From Mariprofundus sp. (GTDB lineage: Bacteria > Pseudomonadota > Zetaproteobacteria > Mariprofundales > Mariprofundaceae), in assembly GCA_021772775.1 (NCBI GenBank), contig JAJFLH010000038.1, positions 1 to 64,000 of the forward strand: 64,000 bases of DNA, read 5' to 3'. Of the stretch, positions 60,764 to 64,000 are shown piece after piece (position 1 is the first letter of the stretch; each line of letters begins with the position of its first letter). Below the pieces are notes generated by a model. That model searched no databases and was not told where the DNA came from. It worked only from the letters and a program-made list of their open reading frames with translations. The position numbers were made by a program, and so were the translations under genes.

Positions 60764-61726
60764 TTATGGCACAGCTACACGTTTCAGTAGTTCTGCAATG
60801 ACATCATCCGAGCTAATGCCTGCAGCTTCAGCTTCGAAGCTTAGTAACACACGATGACGCAACACGTCAGGTGCAATGGCCTGAATATCTTCAGGGCTGA
60901 CAAAGTCGCGCCCGGCCAACCATGCATGGGCGCGGGCACAGCGATCAAGTGCAATACTCGCACGAGGGCTGGCAGCAAACTGAATCCAGCGCGCCAGATC
61001 ATCGCAATACAACTCTGGCTGGCGTGTCGCCATAACCAGATGGACAATATAATCTTCAAGTTCATCACTCATATAGAGTTGCATCGCCTGTTTGCGTGCA
61101 GTAAACAGATCGGTTTGTGATATTGTTGTTTGTTCCGATGGCTCGCAATGAGACGGTTGCAGCATCTCATTGCGGGTCAGGCGAAGAATTGCTTTTTCAG
61201 TTGCTGCATCGGGGTAATCAATACGCACATGCATCAAAAAACGATCCAGTTGGGCTTCGGGGAGGGGATAAGTGCCTTCCTGTTCAATGGGGTTTTGCGT
61301 TGCCATGACTAAAAACAGTTCAGGCAACGGATGGGTGACGTTACCAACGGTAATTTGGCGTTCCGCCATCGCTTCCAACAGAGCCGATTGTACTTTAGCT
61401 GGAGCGCGATTGATCTCATCAGCAAGTATAAGATTGTGAAACAGTGGGCCTCTCTGAAACTGGAATGAGGCATCTTGAGGTCGATAGATCTCAGTGCCGG
61501 TCAAATCAGAGGGTAATAGATCTGGCGTGAACTGAACACGATGAAAGTCACCCTCTAAGCCATCGGAGAGTACCTTGATGGCACGTGTTTTAGCTAGGCC
61601 AGGAGCTCCTTCAACGAGCAGATGCCCGTCGGCTAACAGGGCAATTAACATGCGGTTTATCAACTCATCTTGTCCAAGAATTTGCTGTTTTACGCGTTCA
61701 ATCAACTGATGGACAGTTTTTTTCAT
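60764..61726 (-). CDS. MoxR-family AAA+ ATPase
   Basis: The 320-residue ATPase has the Walker A motif GAPGLAKT at 40-47, Walker B LILADEINRAP around 99-109 with D103 and E104, and sensor-1 ATQNPIEQEGTYPLPEAQLD. MoxR ATPases act as chaperone-like partners of VWA-domain proteins, in metal-cofactor insertion or envelope stress. It is the first gene of the minus-strand cluster and is divergent from a PilZ-domain gene. Confidence 0.94.
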   Translation of the reverse strand: MKKTVHQLIERVKQQILGQDELINRMLIALLADGHLLVEGAPGLAKTRAIKVLSDGLEGDFHRVQFTPDLLPSDLTGTEIYRPQDASFQFQRGPLFHNLILADEINRAPAKVQSALLEAMAERQITVGNVTHPLPELFLVMATQNPIEQEGTYPLPEAQLDRFLMHVRIDYPDAATEKAILRLTRNEMLQPSHCEPSEQTTISQTDLFTARKQAMQLYMSDELEDYIVHLVMATRQPELYCDDLARWIQFAASPRASIALDRCARAHAWLAGRDFVSPEDIQAIAPDVLRHRVLLSFEAEAAGISSDDVIAELLKRVAVP

Positions 61727-61939
61727 GTCTCTCTCCGGTGTTTTCTTTTCTATGCATAGTGTTCAATGGTTGTTGATCTCAACCAATAGCACGCCACTTT
61801 AATCAAGTCTGCAGCGAGGTAAATATTTTGATTGAAATGATGCTAGAAACTGTTCGCTGGCTTTAAACTTGCTTATAGATGCTCAGGTATGCGGGTGATG
61901 ACTCTGGTGTACTTGCTTGGAGAAAGGAGGTGCCAGCAT

Positions 61940-62953
61940 ATGGAGAAAACGCTGATAGAGTATCTGAACTCGGCGCTACCTTCTATGAGTACCTTAGACC
62001 GTGACGATATGATTCGCGTGATTTTGGAGCGGCCATTAGATCGCTCTATGCGAGATGTGGCCACCTCACTGGCCTATTCAGATGTGGGTATAGGTGAATT
62101 GCTCTCAGTGCTATTGCAGTGTGAATTGCTCTGCATTCAGGATTTGAACGAGCAGTCACAGGCTGAGGATGTGAATGCAATGCTGACCAGTTATTCTCTC
62201 TGTCTTGAGCATTTTAAAGAGCTACAAGCATCCACTGTTTTTGCATATGATCAAAAACTTAATGCGGTTCTTGATGAGGATATGCATAAGGATGTCCTCA
62301 GCCTGTGCAAAACAGACTGGGCCAAACAGGGCGTTGTGCCTTTGCATAATTATTTTTATGAAATACCGGTGACAGCCAAAGCGGAATATCAGGGTAGCGG
62401 TAGTGTAAATGTGAAAGTTTTGCTGTCACCAGAACTGAGTCGAGTCTTTGCTGTCTCTAATAATATGAGGGAAGCGTTTGTAAGAAGCCCTGACGAAAAA
62501 TATATCATTCGACTTGGGGCGCTTGATTGCTCCGGCGAGAGATTGAACCTGGTGATGCGTTCGATTGAGCCTGCCAAACGCGAGCTGCGCAATCATGTCA
62601 GAATTCAGCCGCTGGAAGAGCAAACTGAGGTTCGTTTAGGGCGTCATGGGGCAGCTGTTCAGGCTAGGATGCATGATATATCAATAGCTGGTTTGGGGGT
62701 GGATATACCTTTAGATGCTGAGCTGCAACCAGGAGAACTGGTTAGTTGCCTGTGGCAAATCGGTGAGAGTAAGCTGTTTATGGAGGCGCTCGTACGCTGG
62801 GTAGTTCGAGGGGATGCAAATGGGCATGCAGGGCTCAAATTTATCACATCTGGCCCTTTTGATGAAATCATTCGCAAGTTTATGCTCAGCGAACAGCAGA
62901 AGCTGATTGGGCGCATTCGGAAATTGGCGACACCAAGCTGGATGGGGGGGTAA
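61940..62953 (+). CDS. PilZ-domain protein, probable cyclic-di-GMP receptor
   Basis: The 337-residue product starts at ATG 61940, with AAAGGAGG nine bases upstream; the frame is open 17 codons further but without such a site. The N-terminal 200 residues are of unknown fold. The C-terminal PilZ domain has RNHVR at 217-221 and DISIAG at 246-251, the two cyclic-di-GMP contact motifs, then GHAGLKF. It is divergent from the MoxR gene, 213 bases apart. It probably reads out the second messenger that the nearby HD-GYP protein degrades. Confidence 0.88.
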   Translation: MEKTLIEYLNSALPSMSTLDRDDMIRVILERPLDRSMRDVATSLAYSDVGIGELLSVLLQCELLCIQDLNEQSQAEDVNAMLTSYSLCLEHFKELQASTVFAYDQKLNAVLDEDMHKDVLSLCKTDWAKQGVVPLHNYFYEIPVTAKAEYQGSGSVNVKVLLSPELSRVFAVSNNMREAFVRSPDEKYIIRLGALDCSGERLNLVMRSIEPAKRELRNHVRIQPLEEQTEVRLGRHGAAVQARMHDISIAGLGVDIPLDAELQPGELVSCLWQIGESKLFMEALVRWVVRGDANGHAGLKFITSGPFDEIIRKFMLSEQQKLIGRIRKLATPSWMGG

Positions 62954-62979
62954 ATAAAGCTCAATGCATAAAGTAAGAG

Positions 62980-63044
62980 GGCGCTGTCTACAATAAGCTG
63001 TTGTAGTGGGCAGATCCCGGTCTGACTGTTGCCGCATTTTGCGG
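62980..63044 (+). other. Two small hairpins after the PilZ gene
   Basis: CTACAA / TTGTAG around 62988-63006 and CCGCA / TGCGG at 63032-63044 are short inverted repeats. Neither has a proper T-run, so terminator function is doubtful. The rest of the 214-base gap to the convergent kinase gene holds nothing that I can support. Confidence 0.3.
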
Positions 63045-63167
63045 AACTGTTTCTGTAAGCTTCAATTTAAGGGAGCTATGCAAATTATTTTACCACTCTA
63101 TAGCGGTTCTAAAGTTTGCAAGGATATGGATGATAAAACAATCAAGAGTTATTCAGAGTCTTATTCA

Positions 63168-64000
63168 TTATCCCTTGGGACTCAAGGCTTTCCGAATACG
63201 CTGACTTAGCAGTACGGCATGAGCTGGTTTGGTAATAATTTGATCTTTATCGATATCGGCGTGATTTACAAAGACATTGGCTTCGGCATAACCTGTAGTG
63301 AACAGCACAGGAAGCGTTGTTTTCAAAGCTCTTATCTCCCTTGCCGCTTCAATTCCACCGAGTACAGGCATCACAACATCAGTGATAAATAGATCAATCG
63401 CGTCTCTATTGTTTTCAAAAATAGCTACAGCTTCTTTTCCATTTTTTGCCGACATCACCTGATAACCGATACTTTCCAGTACTTCACGTGTGATAGAGAG
63501 TGCCTGTTCATCATCATCGGCGAGTAGGATGAGCTCCCCCTGGCCTTCGATAAGTCCTGTTTTACCATTTGCAGATGTTTTTGCAGCAGAGTCATCCAGC
63601 AAAGGCAAGTACACATGGAATGATGTGCCATGCGCTGGTGTACTATCGACATCAATAATTCCGCCGTGTGATTGTACGCCTCCATACACCATGGCTAATC
63701 CGAGTCCGGTTCCTTTACCCTCGGCCTTGGTGGTAAAGAAAGGTTCAAATACTTTATCAATATCTCGCGAGGAGATGCCGGAACCATTATCTGCAATGGT
63801 TAAACATGCATAACCATCTGCCAGCGTTTCTCCTGTATGTTTTTGTTTGAATTTGTTGTCGGGTTTCGATTCATGCAGGTAGACCTTGATATAGGGATCA
63901 ATCACGCCTGTTAAAGAGTCGCGGGCATTGTTAAGTAGGTTGATAATGATCTGATTCAGCTGAGTGGCGTCGCCAAGTACCATCAATGGTTTTGATGTAA
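63168..64000 (-). CDS. Hybrid histidine kinase with C-terminal receiver domain (5' truncated by window end)
   Basis: The frame is open to the window edge, so the sensor part and phospho-acceptor histidine are outside. The visible part has the ATPase domain with the N box LNQIIINLLNNARDSL, the G1 box IADNGSGIS, the F box VFEPFFTTKAEGKGTGLGLA, and then a receiver domain with ADDDEQ and the phospho-acceptor aspartate in DLFITDVVMPVLGG. A conserved lysine sits in IITKPAHAVLL. It ends at TAA 63168. The signal sensed cannot be judged. Confidence 0.92.
   Translation of the reverse strand, partial: TSKPLMVLGDATQLNQIIINLLNNARDSLTGVIDPYIKVYLHESKPDNKFKQKHTGETLADGYACLTIADNGSGISSRDIDKVFEPFFTTKAEGKGTGLGLAMVYGGVQSHGGIIDVDSTPAHGTSFHVYLPLLDDSAAKTSANGKTGLIEGQGELILLADDDEQALSITREVLESIGYQVMSAKNGKEAVAIFENNRDAIDLFITDVVMPVLGGIEAAREIRALKTTLPVLFTTGYAEANVFVNHADIDKDQIITKPAHAVLLSQRIRKALSPKG

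Noticed and set aside
63006-63209. 67-codon frame between the PilZ and kinase genes
   Set aside because: It runs into the kinase gene on the opposite strand and lacks start signals.

Overview
The window is a stretch of a Gram-negative, Proteobacteria-like chromosome at roughly half GC. It has LptE, KdsA (Kdo) and Mre/PBP2/RodA envelope genes, ubiquinone genes ubiC-ubiA, and many predicted lipoproteins. The translation cluster is continuous from tuf to rplQ, with adk between secY and infA-rpmJ. That order differs from the usual gamma/betaproteobacterial one (secY directly followed by rpmJ or infA). Together with quinone and assimilatory sulfate-reduction genes, it suggests a deep-branching proteobacterium. 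A Zetaproteobacterium such as a Mariprofundus relative is my best guess; this is inference from memory of gene order and protein character, not a search result.

Layout. Positions 1-14353 hold the end of tuf, the S10, spc and alpha operons, and a strong intrinsic terminator. Positions 14354-18531 hold a gene-free gap, a YciB-like membrane protein, a lipase-like lipoprotein, an MscS channel and a small unknown protein. Positions 18532-23758 are the rod-shape operon mreB-mreC-mreD-mrdA-rodA on the minus strand. Positions 23854-25698 hold xthA, a stand-alone topoisomerase-type zinc ribbon, a small unknown gene and a cold-shock gene. Positions 25981-37729 are a plus-strand housekeeping run: purL, pyrG-kdsA, eno-ftsB, gltX, cysS, cysH. 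Positions 37730-39335 are accessory: a PEGA-type lipoprotein and then about 730 bases without a gene but rich in inverted repeats. Positions 39336-44603 are minus-strand leuS-lptE-holA-bioA, each gene close to or overlapping the next. Positions 44877-51192 are mixed: lipoproteins, a MITE-like inverted repeat, a methyltransferase, rpoH, a DUF985 cupin with a PLP enzyme, an alpha/beta hydrolase, a pair of related lipoproteins and rsmE. Positions 51293-52740 are ubiC-ubiA.

Positions 52833-61726 are a MoxR/VWA (aerotolerance-type, Bat) cluster on the minus strand: MoxR, a tandem HD/HD-GYP protein, DUF58, DUF4381, BatA, a BatB-BatC-like fusion and BatD. A PilZ-domain gene is divergent from MoxR, and the window ends in a hybrid histidine kinase/receiver gene. 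The HD-GYP and PilZ genes on either side of the MoxR ATPase tie this chaperone-like system to cyclic-di-GMP signalling by neighbourhood.

The least explained sequence is the gene-free, hairpin-rich stretch at 38603-39335. Next are an 18-bp perfect palindrome found twice (24985 and 37862), each upstream of a small or lipoprotein gene, and the compact inverted repeat at 45657-45724. I saw no CRISPR array, no rRNA or tRNA gene and no intact insertion sequence.
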